From Alternaria dauci (lineage: Eukaryota; Ascomycota; Dothideomycetes; Pleosporales; Pleosporaceae), in NCBI RefSeq assembly GCF_042100115.1, contig NC_091277.1, forward strand, positions 2,294,001 through 2,358,000: DNA of 64,000 nt, given 5' to 3'. Below, one piece after another: positions 34,714 through 45,900 of this stretch (within the stretch, counting starts at the first letter, position 1; each line of letters starts with the position of its first letter). A program made the position numbers and the translations under genes. Below the pieces are notes generated by a model. That model did no database searches. It had not been told where the DNA came from and saw only the letters and a list, made by a program, of their open reading frames with translations.

Positions 34714-37700
34714 TCAAGCAGTAACCTCACCCTCTGCAAAGGCTCTCCCGATTTCTCTCGCAACACCCAACCTAAGCACCGTGATGATATCCTCACTCTT
34801 AGCACCCTTGGGAAAGCCTTTTCGCCAATCCCAGCCACGCTTGGTATCGTCGACACGTCCGCCCTTGACAAAAACTGTTGAGCCCTCTGTACTCTGACCA
34901 TCTGCGGAGCCAAAATCAGTTGAACCGATGAGCGAATATTGGCTTGATGCAGTCGTCAGATTCGATGTGGATTTCGATAGGAGCTGGTGCGGGTTCGGCA
35001 GTCGTTGTGATGAGTTGACGTCATGTGCGGAGAGGAGAGTAGTTGCGAGTACTTCTTCGCATTGTATTCGGATCATACTAGGAGCAGTATCAAAGTCTTC
35101 GATGGCCGCAAGGAGGTCGTACAAGTGACGGAGAGTCAATGTGCGCTTGGGCTGGTTGACGAAGACAAGTGCCTCGCCTAGCAATGGTAGCAGGACATCG
35201 ACTTGAACCACAGTTTCTATCTCTGGATCATACAGCCCCCCACGGATGCTGGACGCTGCGCTGGCGATGATGACCATGAGCGCATTAGCTGCAGCTCGTT
35301 TCCGCGCCATGGGCCGGTGTGCTGGCTTCTCTCCGGCCTTTAGAAGCACCCCTTCATCCCGGAGATCGTAGTATTTGCGTATGGTTGCGTAGCCGCTGAG
35401 ATAATTCGAGAGGAGGGAAGCGGCTTCTGAGTCCAGGCTTGCGAGATTTGTCAGGGTCTGCTTGGGTGAGGTGATGAGCGAGTTGAGTGACTCGTCTAAT
35501 TCGTCCAGCGGTGGATAGGCAATTGACTTGATCAGGCAGTGGGCGACCAATACACGCAGCACTTCTTGGATCTTTTGTGCGTCGTGGGCACGAGCATAGT
35601 AAAGAAGCGTGTCGCCATAGCTTTCGGTATTTGTGCGAAGATGGTCGGCGTATTTCTGCCACAGTAAGTTTGGACCCGAGAAGATTTTGTGATATGACTT
35701 ACCTGGGCGATGGTAACAGCGTGCTGCGAGAGGCCCAAATTGTGGCAAAGCTGAGTGATCTTGTCAACGCGGGCCGAGGATTCCAATGGCAAGTCGTTCA
35801 GTATCCGCTCAATACGCTCGTTCGCCGTAATGACGTCGTCCAGTCTGCCGAGGACCTGTACAGCAATCTCCCATCCTTCTTTGGATATTTGTCCGTCATC
35901 CGTTGTCAAGGGATCTTTCTCGGCAGCTAAGAGTTTTGAGTAGGAGATGAGCAAGTCGTCCTTTGTCAGACCCTTTGGCTGCTGCTGCTGTTCGTTGTAA
36001 CTCAGGACCATTAGATCGCTCTGGTCAAACTGATCCAGTAGGCCCTTGGCGCTCGTGAACCACTCTCCTGCGCTGGCGAGCTCGGCAGTTGCACAAGCCA
36101 TGGGAAGTGACAACACCTGGAGGATTTCCAGAGCGCCCTCGATGTTGTCATCGAACGCACATGCCAAACCGACTTCAAGGCGGTCTGTAGCATTGACACT
36201 GAAGTCTTCATCAGAGTTGTGAACGACTGCTGCCAGCGCAGAGGACAAGCGTTGGCAATACGCTTTGACCGGAGTCACGTCGACAGGGCGGACTCGTTGT
36301 GACCGCATGATGGAGCGACGGCTTGCCGCCAGACTGCCTTGTGCAGAGTCGTCCTCTTCCCCGTTCCACCAAGCACTCAAACCCACAACTGCTTCGATCC
36401 AATCGGACGACAAGGTGAGAATCTCTTCTTCGTTGCCCAGCAAGAGCTGGTAGACTATTCCCAGGTTCTCGTACACGGACCACGGCACTTTGCTCTCGGC
36501 TTTGCGACTCGCGACACTAAGCTGGAAGCTTGCCTGTGATTGCGAAATGCCAAAGTGTGCTGCCTTGAAAGGCTCATAGACGGAATGCCGGTTTGCACTT
36601 TCGCCCTCGGCAAAATCCTCCAAGCTCGCATATACGTGCTGTACTCGCTGGCGGAAGATGGTCCAGTCATGTCCCTTGATGTCCCAGTCCTCGGATGCAA
36701 CAGCTGGACATTCGCGCAGAAGATCGACTGCCTGACGCACCGCCTGGTTGGCGTACTGGAGATGTGTGCCGGTATAGCCCGTGGTGCCTAGCCCGTCCCG
36801 TTCGGCTGTCTCTGCGTTTTCGAGTCGAGCACCCTGCAGTAGCTTCAAAGTCTGTGAGAAGTTGCCGCGAACAATGGAAACATGAACGGCCTCCCAGAAA
36901 GACGCATGTCTCGAATACCCGCTTGTTTCCTTTATTACCTGTCCGGCGTCGGTATTACTATCGAGGGGGAATGCGTGATTCAGCCAGTCGAGCAGTACTT
37001 TTGGAATGGGCGTGTATTGTCTCGAGTCGGATCGCGCAGGTACAAGTGAGAGGGCGGAGGCTCGCTGGTCTAGGCCGACCTGTGGGGGGTGGTGTAGGGT
37101 GAGCAGAAGACTGGCGAGTTGGCTGCCTTTGCGTTTTTCCCAGGGTACTTGACTGTCTGAAAAGGCAGATGTGAAAGGCGGCTTCGTGGCCTCTCTCCAG
37201 ACTGCAACCAGCTCTTGAGCGACTGTGTTGAGCACTTGGGTGCGCTTGTCTGGCGAGTCTGAGTGAAGGGACTCGTGGGCCTTTTCAGACAGGCGCTCCG
37301 TCTCCAGTATCAGGTCAGGGCCCTCGTTCAGGCATTTCTGTTTGCCAGTTGGCATCCAACGGCCTTGGGGAGCGTCGGATGTGAGGCCCCTGGCGAGCGC
37401 CAGGAGATCGAATTGTGTCTGTTTTTCACCGGAGCGCACCAGTGTGGGGCCGGGCTCCATGTCGGTTGCGCTTGTTCGTGAGACGACCGAGTGGGAGAAT
37501 CTGTTTTGTGTCTTGTTGCGGCGGTGCGGGGAAAGTGGCTCGTCCTCTTCGGTGCCGTCGTCGTGGTCCATGTCTTGGTCGTCGTCGTCGTCGTCGTCGT
37601 CTTCTTCGTCTCCCTCTTGATCCGTGTATTCTTCCTCTGACTCGCCGTGTGCGTGGCGGTTGGGTGCGTTGGTGGGCGCTTGAAAGTGGCTCGAGGTGAT

Positions 37701-38015
37701 TCGTCCTCGCTGCACTGGGGGCCGTCCGGACGCCGACGTGCCTATTGAGCCGGCGCCAATGCCTTCGAAGAGACCCTGCTTGGGCGGCGAGCTGTCGAAG
37801 AGCGAGTGGCTGGAGTAGGCATGGCTGTTCGGGTTGAAGGTCGGGCGCGTGTTGCCAAAGAGTCGGTTGTTCATGCCGGGCGGCGGGCCGGCTGGTGTGG
37901 ACGAGGGATAGTGCGAGTCGTCGGGCGGCGGCGGGCCGGCGGGCGTGGTCGAAGGTTGGCGGTCGTAGTCGTAGTAGAGATCGCGGCCGGGTGTGGAAGG
38001 AGGCCCACGAAACAT
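34714..38015 (-). CDS. NUP85: Nucleoporin Nup85
   Basis: Exons 38015-35703 and 35655-34714 (47 bp intron) give 1,084 residues. The first 200 are disordered: Pro-rich repeats (STPAGPPPP, SSTPAGPPPG), then an acidic run of about eight Asp coded by a (GTC)n tract at 37572-37612. The rest is an all-helical solenoid with the marks of fungal Nup85: SHFQAP, FWEAVHVSIVRGNFSQTLKL, ENLGIVYQLLLGNEEEILTL, SAWWNGEEDD and the C-terminal ALVFVNQPKRTLTLRHLYDL. Nup85 belongs to the Y-shaped Nup84 complex, the outer coat of the nuclear pore, where it binds Seh1. It is longer than yeast Nup85 (about 740 residues) because of both ends. The divergent neighbour is a SYLF protein. Confidence 0.87.
35016..35023. promoter_or_regulatory. 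CRE-like TGACGTCA inside the NUP85 coding region
   Basis: A perfect palindrome within the exon; probably fortuitous. Listed for completeness with the other copies. Confidence 0.1.
37572..37612. repeat. (GTC)n trinucleotide tract in NUP85
   Basis: An in-frame run of GTC/TTC units on the plus strand encodes the Asp/Glu run in the Nup85 N-terminal region. Such tracts vary in length between strains. Confidence 0.8.
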
Positions 38016-38951
38016 TGCAGTCGTGCTGTCGCGACTCTACCGTGCTGAGACTGGCGTGCCGGGAACCCCAACACCCAAGTAGTGTTTGCGCTTTTTTTTA
38101 TTTCGCACGTCAAATGTTCCGCCGCACGCGCGCCCCAGTAGGCTATTGAAGACGGGCGGGTAAAAGCGTCCTGGGGAGCTCTTTGTCCAAATCTCGTCGC
38201 AGTCGCAAAGCGTAAACTTTGGACGAGCTCCATGGACGCGCCTGTTCGGACCTGGCTTGGCGCGTCGAACCCCCGGAGCCCGGCGAAGCTGTTTCCCCGG
38301 CCGTCGCCGCCCAGGGCAGAAGACGGGGGAGGCCTTGCTTGCTTTGCTCTCCGGTAGATTGCAGACCCGCCCCGGCTATCTAGGATGCACGACACGTGTG
38401 CGTGATTCACGACGCATGGTCTAGTCGGATGCCCTTGTCTTGCTTAACTTTTGGTTTTTTTTTCCTGCTCGTTCCTGGTGGCGCCATGGAAGCGCATGCT
38501 CGCGGCGAATCAGCCAGCGTGCCGCCTCGGCCATGGGCGTGTCCAGCACCCGTCTTCAACCCCGCTACGTCCTGTTTTTGCCAAATCAATATCCCATGGC
38601 CCTCACTAACTCTTCCATCGAGTCGTGATGGGCAGGGGTCGAGTCACTCGCTAATGCCTACGCTTCATGATTAAGGTACCCGATGCTAGACTGCGCCCTC
38701 GCCAGCCTCCGCCAGCATTAGCCTACAGCTGACGTACAGTGGGACTCAAAAACGGTTGGAGCCCGCTGGCCTACCACACTGCCTTTCCCGCTGCTTCCGT
38801 CTGCTGACCATACTCTTTGCCTTTTCTTCGTACGAGTTGCCCTACTTCAAGCGCGCTTCGTCTCTAATGTGTAATGCTGCTGCACCCCTCTCATAGCACT
38901 CTGGCCCACCCTCTGACGTAGTGCCTCTGCAACCACCAACCGCCCCAAACC
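38016..38951. promoter_or_regulatory. Divergent promoter region of NUP85 and the SYLF gene
   Basis: 936 bp between two start codons on opposite strands, with no recognisable gene. It contains T-rich runs (CTTTTTTTTA at about 38091 and GGTTTTTTTTTCC at about 38452) and, before the SYLF start, a C/T- and CA-rich leader. Confidence 0.5.
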
Positions 38952-40867
38952 ATGGCCCTGTGGTCAACAGCCAAGACGCAATCAAAGCAAGGCTTCGACA
39001 AGGTCTACAACTGGGTTGACAAGCTCGGTGCGCCTGTCAACCGCCTGTCCAACAAGGTCGGCTCTGAAGCCTTCTGGCCTACAACGCTAGACGTCGAGTC
39101 GGACAAGGCTGCGAGGATCCTCAAAAGCTTCTGCAGTACGTCAGCTCCCGCTACCCACCGCAAACCGCTAACACAGTCACAGAGGATGGCTTCTACCAAG
39201 AAGAAGACCGACCGGTTACCACCGACGTCCCCAAGGGCAAGCAGCGCGTCCTCAAGAAGATACCCTCCAAGGTAATCAAGAATGCCAAAGGTCTCTGCAT
39301 CTTCACAACCATGCGGTCCGGCCTCTGGATATCCGGATCCGGCGGAGCAGGCGTATTGGTTGCGCGCAAGGCGGACGGAACATGGTCACCACCCTCTGGT
39401 ATCATGATGCACACCATTGGAGTAGGCTTCCTCGTTGGCGTGGACATTTACGACTGTGTCATCGTCATCAACTCGGACAAGGCAATGGAGGCTTTCCAGT
39501 CCGTCCGCTGTACCTTGGGAGGAGAAATCAGCGCAGTCGCAGGCCCAGCCGGTGTTGGCGGCATACTCGACACGGAGCTCCATAAGCGTCAGGCGCCACT
39601 TTTCACGTATATCAAATCGCGGGGCTTCTATGCGGGCCTCCAGCTAGACGGAACCATCGTAATCGAGCGAACGGACGAGAATGAGCGCTTCTACGGCGAG
39701 CGCATAGGAGTCAAGGACATATTGGCGGGCAACGTACGGCATCCACCCTATGAGATAAGGAGACTCATGGAAACACTCAAGTCCGCTCAAGGCGACACCG
39801 ACGTGGATGAGTCTCTGATACCAGACGAGGCAACACCAGGAGACTTTGAGGTTACAGGCCCCGAAGACAAGACTTTTGGTATTCCAGACGCTGTCGATCC
39901 CGACCCGTATGGCGTGTTGGCACTCCAAGAAGCCGGCCTAGAAATCAGAGAGGCAGGCACACACAGTCGGCCGACAAGCGAGCAGTTTGAATTCAAGCCG
40001 AGCCCAACCAGTCCCATTTACAACACTTTCAGGAACTCCACGTTCCGGAGAAGCGTGGATCGGTCAAGCTTTGCCGGCAGTCGACGCTCGAGTTGGCGAA
40101 CAAGCACCATCAGTGGCGTACTCGAGCCCCGGACACCAACGGTCGACATGAGCACACAGACTGATGATCTACCGCCACCCCCTCCGACTATCAAAAAGAC
40201 GCCCCCTACACTACCGCCAAGGACAAGCGTCGCACGTTTACCCACGCCTCCTATCGCAGAAGTCCCCGAGACCAGGGTCGAGCAAGCCACTCCGCCACGA
40301 GCCAAGAGTGTTGAGAGGCAGATTGAAGAGGCAACACCCACAGCTGCGAACAAGACTGACAGCGCTGTTGACTCCAAGTCGACTGGCTCTCCTCGCAACT
40401 CAACAGCCGCTGAAGAGGTTGACGAGGACGACAGCAGTGACGACGAGGACGACGAGTTTGAGGATGAGCCAGTCGTTTACGAGGTTCACCAGGCCGCTGC
40501 TCCGCAAGCCATCCACGCGCGCGTTGTCCAAGTTGCCAAACCAGTCGCCCCAGCCCTACCCGTCAGGAATCCCTTCCGCAACCGTGTCTCAACAAACTCT
40601 GACGGGTCGCTGAACACTACTCAGGGTGGATCCCCTCTGCCCTCTCCGACCAAACCAAAGCATAGCCCAGAATCCACCCCTTCGCTTATGCGCGGTGACT
40701 CGACGTCTTCTCTGTCCTCCGTAGAGGACAACAGACTGGAGCAGATTGGCAACAGACTCAAGCCAAAGTACTCGCATGAGCCTTCGCCCGATGACGAGAA
40801 GAATGATGATTCTTATCACTCACTTCCGGAGTCTCCGATGAAGCACATTCCGGGTGGTTTCAACTGA
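38952..40867 (+). CDS. SYLF-domain (Ysc84/DUF500) lipid-binding protein
   Basis: Exons 38952-39135 and 39183-40867 (47 bp intron) give 622 residues. The SYLF domain fills about residues 60-290: IPSKVIKNAKGLCIFTTMRS, SGSGGAGVLVARKADGTWSP, FLVGVDIYDCVIVINSDKAM, SRGFYAGLQLDGTIVIERTD. In yeast, Ysc84/Lsb3 use this domain to bind phosphoinositides and actin at endocytic sites. Here the usual C-terminal SH3 domain is missing. It is replaced by a disordered tail with Pro-rich motifs (PPPPPTIKKTPPTLPPR) that could bind SH3 proteins, and an acidic stretch (EVDEDDSSDDEDDEFEDE). The tail also has a basic NPFRNRV element. Confidence 0.9.
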
Positions 40868-41617
40868 GCAACCAAAGAGTGGCAATTATCGAATCTTCGC
40901 ACCTCTCGTCACACCGCTCTTTACCGCGACGATAATCAACGGGGATGACAGCATCATCCCTGACTACAAGTCCTCAGAGTACGCGTAAAAGATGGCGTTG
41001 AGATGTGCAGCGCATGGTTACCGTGTCTTACCACTTGCTTATTCCACTTGGCTGAAACGCAAGCATTCTCGGTCGATCAGTATTTTCTCATTGGAGATGA
41101 ACTCTCACCGTCGTTACGACTTATGATTCCCATTGATATCCACATTCTTGCTTTGTCTGCCTCTCGCGCATAGTCCCTCAGCATTCGTATGTATTTAGTG
41201 CCGTCTTCAATTAGCAATGCATTAGCCCATGTAGCGACAGCGACCGTAGATCAACATCAATCCCATAATTTGTAAACAAAACGTCCCTCAAAGTTTGCCT
41301 GCGTGGTACTAAGCTCCATGGCTGCTGGGAGGCAGTGGGAGCGCTGGACGGCTTCGGACGCTAACGCAGCCGTGACATCCCTGCCAAAATTTCGTGAGCG
41401 GAATTCCACCACGAGCTTGACTTGCGCGGGCGCATGCGAAAACTTCTACACCAACAATCTCAAGTCCGATTCCCGAAACAGCGCTCCTTGACATATAGAG
41501 CTAAGATCTAGACGTTTGAAAGAGTCATAAATCGTGTTCATCCAGAGAGATACCAATCAATACCTCCTCAAGCACACAGCGCTGCCCGTCGCAACCAACC
41601 CACGAACCAAAGCCACC
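40868..41617. other. Intergenic 0.75 kb between SYLF gene and RRP7
   Basis: 3' flank of the SYLF gene followed by the RRP7 promoter. No gene-like frame or repeat seen. The frame upstream of the RRP7 start is open for 28 codons but lacks conserved content. Confidence 0.5.
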
Positions 41618-42701
41618 ATGGCACCCTCAGCGTCCCCCGCGCCCAAGAAATCCAAAGCGCCACCCAAAACAATCGCAGACTTCACCGTCCTCCCCCTCAC
41701 ACTACCCACCCTCTCGGGCGTACCAGCAACCTCAAACACCGCCAAACACTACCTGTACATCAAACAGCACGCACCCAGCCTCCCCACCGCAGACGACGAG
41801 CGCAGCCTCTTCATCGCAAACACACCCATTGACGCCGACGAGCGCAGCATACGCGCGCTGTTCCAGGGACAGCTAGGCGGGAGCATGGTCGAGCGCGTGG
41901 AGTTTGATGCGAGTGTGCCTGCGCAGCCGATGCATAAACGGTGGAGGAATGCTGAGAAATCTGTGATTGCAACTGCGACTGCGAAGGAAGACGATGACAA
42001 GAGGGGGAAGAAGAGGAAGAGGGTAGACGACGCGGCTGTGATTGCAGAGGGCGTTGTGGAAGATGCTGAGAGTGTGTTGCCGCGGTTGTGGAATAGTGAG
42101 GTGAGGAAGAGTGGGAGTGGCGCTGTCGTTGTCTTTGTGGATAGGAAGAGTGCGCGGGGAGCGCTCAAGGAGGTGGCGAGGGCCGTGAAAGAGGGTCAAA
42201 GTATTGTATGGAAAGGAGAAGAAGGGTTGGGCGTTGAACGTAAGTCTGATTCCCATATTCTCTACTCGACATGCTGAATCCACATGAATGTCCATGCTAA
42301 CTTTGGAATCAACAGGCTACAAATCACACAACGCACTCCTCTACCCCACGCCCTCCTCACTCCAAGCCTCCCTCAACGCATACCTCACACAATTCAACGC
42401 ACTAGAAACAGCCAGGAATCGCCTCCGCAAGACATCCCGCTCCGTTCCCGACGAAGATGGCTTCATGACAGTCACGCGAGGCGGACGCGTTGGGCCTGCG
42501 AGGATTGAAGATGCAGAGAAGAAGAAGGCGGAGTTGGATGAGAGAAAACGGAATCACAGGGCCACGGATGACTTTTACCGCTTCCAGAATCGGGAGCGCA
42601 GGAAGGAGGCTGAGGGTGCTTTGAAGAGGAAGTTTGAGGAGGATAGGAGGAGGGTGGAGAGTATGAGGGAGAGGAGAGGGAGGGTCAGGCCAGAGGCTTG
42701 A
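41618..42701 (+). CDS. RRP7: Ribosome biogenesis protein Rrp7
   Basis: Exons 41618-42239 and 42316-42701 (76 bp intron) give 335 residues. The start at 41618 has a strong context (GCCACCATGG); an in-frame ATG at 41534 is less likely. The N-terminal half has an RRM-like fold with family landmarks KHYLYIKQHAP, SLFIANTPIDADERSIRALF and VVVFVDRKSARGAL. The C-terminal half has the Rrp7 signature: DEDGFMTVTRGGR followed by FYRFQNRERRKEA and a long basic helix (LKRKFEEDRRRVESMRERRG). Rrp7 is part of the UTP-C/CURI modules for small-subunit processing in the nucleolus. The gene converges on the kinase-HET gene, with 274 bp between the two stop codons. Confidence 0.92.
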
Positions 42702-42975
42702 GGGGTCATGATTGTTGTGTAAGGTTACCTGAATGGCGTTGGTATCTTCAGACATTTTCGTTATTGAATCAGGTGTTCAGGATGGATGATCACCTAGTAT
42801 GGCGCACAAGACGAGATAATCGAATCCAAAACGTTGATTCTCGACTATGAAATAGCAATCGTAAAGCGCCATGTAAACTGAAAGAGAAACTCCTGAAACG
42901 CCCTGGGAAAAGACCAAGGTTCTTCAACTCAATAGCCGAATAAGAAAAGCGACTTCCTGTCACAAAGCACCCCGA

Positions 42976-45900
42976 CTAGTCCTTCCCATTCCCATTTGCA
43001 CTCGCATCACTCCCACACCTATTCATGAGATTTCCGTCCATCCCTTCATCGTTCCCATTACCGCCGCCTGGGTTCTGTCCAGGAAGTGTCTTTGACTGGA
43101 AGCAAGCTTTGTTCAGTCGACGACTTCCACTCCTCTGATGCGAAGGACAAAAAATGGAACTCAGATCGGACATTTGGGTCGAGTTGACTTTTAGCGTGGC
43201 TTGCACAGCTTCTGTCCCTTGTCCGATATCATCGCCTTGCTTCCTTAGCCATTGGCAGTCACGTAAACGACTTGCTGAAGGAAGTATGTGTTGCGGTTCA
43301 GACGCACTTTCGGAAATACTAGTGAAAACACCATCGGAGGCATGGGCCTCCCGGATATCTAGATGATCTTTGGCATGGCAAGCCTTGCCTGGCATCGTGA
43401 GGGAGATGAGGTCGTTGCGATGTTTGCTCTTCCCATTCATGGTAGCGGCCACCAGGACAGGCTGCATGACTTTGCTAGATTCAGTATGAATCTTCTCCCA
43501 CACCAGCGGCGAGAGTCCGCGAGGGAAAGTTTCGGATGCCTTGAGGGTGTTGCACTCCCAATACAACTGTTCGCCCAAGTGAAGGAAGCGTCGACTGAGG
43601 AGGCGGTCTTGTAGTGCCCATGCACGTGTGTCCCAACCAAAGTTTGGCGTATTCAAGACGCCAGCTGGTAGCAGAGCAGAAGCAGGTAATTGGCCTGACG
43701 TCGGGCTCTGACTTGTACTCGATCCAAGTAAAGGCACCAGATAGGTCTTGTCGGTCGTGCCTTCGACGGCAACTTCGTTGTTGAAGTCATGGCCCGGGTC
43801 ATTTGAATGGTCAAGTACGACGGTCAGTGTCGCATTGCGGAAGGTGGACGCCATACTCGTGCATTCGCGTTCCTTATCTTCTTCTGAATCTTGCAAGACA
43901 CAGAGTGAGTCTAGCCAACAGTACTTATAGCCCAGGTCATGCGCTGCCGTAATTGCATTCGCAATCGCAATCGGGAGGGTCGGTAGTAGCAGTTCGTTCT
44001 GCATGCTCGATAGTGTCTCGCTCGAGAGTAGTGGCTGTATGTGACTCCAGATGTGACTCAATGCCACGTACTCTACTTTGTCGGTAGTCGATTCGATGCC
44101 GTCAGTCTGAACAATCTTTGCGCGAATTGTGCCACCTTGGCCATTCGGAAGAATCTCAATCAGACGTGTGGGTAAGGAGCTGGCATCGCGTGCTGCTGTA
44201 TGGCGACAAGCCTCGTGTGTCCATGAACATTCGCTCAGCCAATTCTTTGCATTCGCAAGGCTGGCATTTGCTTCTGTGGCGTTCGTGCCGTGATGGTGAG
44301 GATGGTCGTAGGTGTCGATGTTCCCGTGCTGATTGAGCAAGTCTACTCCATCAAGCTCTTCTTGTGGGCCGGGGAATGTCGCCTTGTCGTTGGGCCAGTT
44401 GAGACAGCATGGTGCCGGAGTGAAGACCATGGCCAATGCTCCTGCATCTGGCCGTTCATCTGGATCAGCATTTAACATGCTCTGAAGCGTGCAAATGACT
44501 GTATGCTCTGTCGTGGTCTTCGCCTCAGCAAGGAATCCGGCGAGCTTGTCTTGTATACCAGATACATCCTGCCAATAGTGCTTGCCAGTACGCCCACTAA
44601 ATGCCTTGCGGAAAGCTAGCCATCCCATGTTGTCTTCACTAAACGGAACGGATGCCATCTCCGCAAAGACGCAACCAAGACTCCAGATGTCAGCAGCCTT
44701 CTTGCGAGGAGCGCCCTCGAAGACCTCGGGTGCAATGTATTGGCGTGTTAGCGGCTTGTGTTGGTCATCGCTAATCTCCTCCGAGGAGCTGACACCGAAG
44801 TCGCTGAGTATCACGTGGGGGAATTCTTGATCACCTTCGACGATCAAGATGTTCTGAGGCTTAATGTCCATGTGCCTGACTTGCTGCTCGTGAAGATGTC
44901 TTACTGACGACGTAAGACAGCCGAACATTTTGACGATAGTCTCCGACAGATTGGCAGGCTTCTGCGACGCTGATCGCTCGAGCCATATCGCAAGTGTTGT
45001 ATCCGCAACGGGCGAGAGCAGCATGGACATCTTATCGCCCCGGGAATAGGTCCCCATGATGCGAATGATGTGAGGGTGACGTAACTTCCGAAGAACGCCT
45101 ACTTCCTTCTTGAGCTCATCAATCACCGTCTGGTTACGGTTCTTGAGTGTCTTGCGACTGACGTGCAACCCCGTTTGTTGATGCACGACCTCATCCACCG
45201 TACTAAAGCCTCCTGAGCCTAGTAGCTTGACACTAAGGAAGGTCGATTCCCTAGCATATACTGCTCCTCTGGAGTACCCAAATGGCACAATATCCTGTGT
45301 GGATGTCGTTGTGTACTTGTCCAGGGATACATGGCGTGTCGTGAGTTCTCCATCTCCAGGGGTAGCGGGAGACACTGGGGATGACAGAGGAGGTCGTCCA
45401 ACATCCGTCGGTCTCATCACAGTGCTGGGTTTTATGTATGTAATTGTATCCATGCTGTTCCATATGCCTTCAGTCAGGACGTCTCGACCTCCTGTGGTGA
45501 CTGAAGATGCTCGGGATAAGCGCCGAGTGCTAGCAGCGATACCGCCTCTAGAATGCTTCCAGTGAGGATGTTCCAACAGAGTACTGTCTGTCCTATCATC
45601 CATGGATGAGGCCGGAAGCTCCTTATTTATGGACTGGGCGACATCATCTCCGGCCAAAGCAGTCTCGTCGTCTTCCTCTGCTCTGATGCGGCCATCTCGC
45701 AGGGAGCCCGCAACAGTCGACACACTGCGCGAGCCAGACTTGTTCGACTCATGTAGTGAGGTCGGTGACTGAGAGATGTTCGGCGAAATTGTAGTGGGTT
45801 TGGTACGTTGGTCCGCACAATCCAACTGGCTCTCACCGAGTTGTGAGAGCTGGAATTGGAAGAATCCTCCGGAGGATGATGGGCCTGCAGGACCGCTGCC

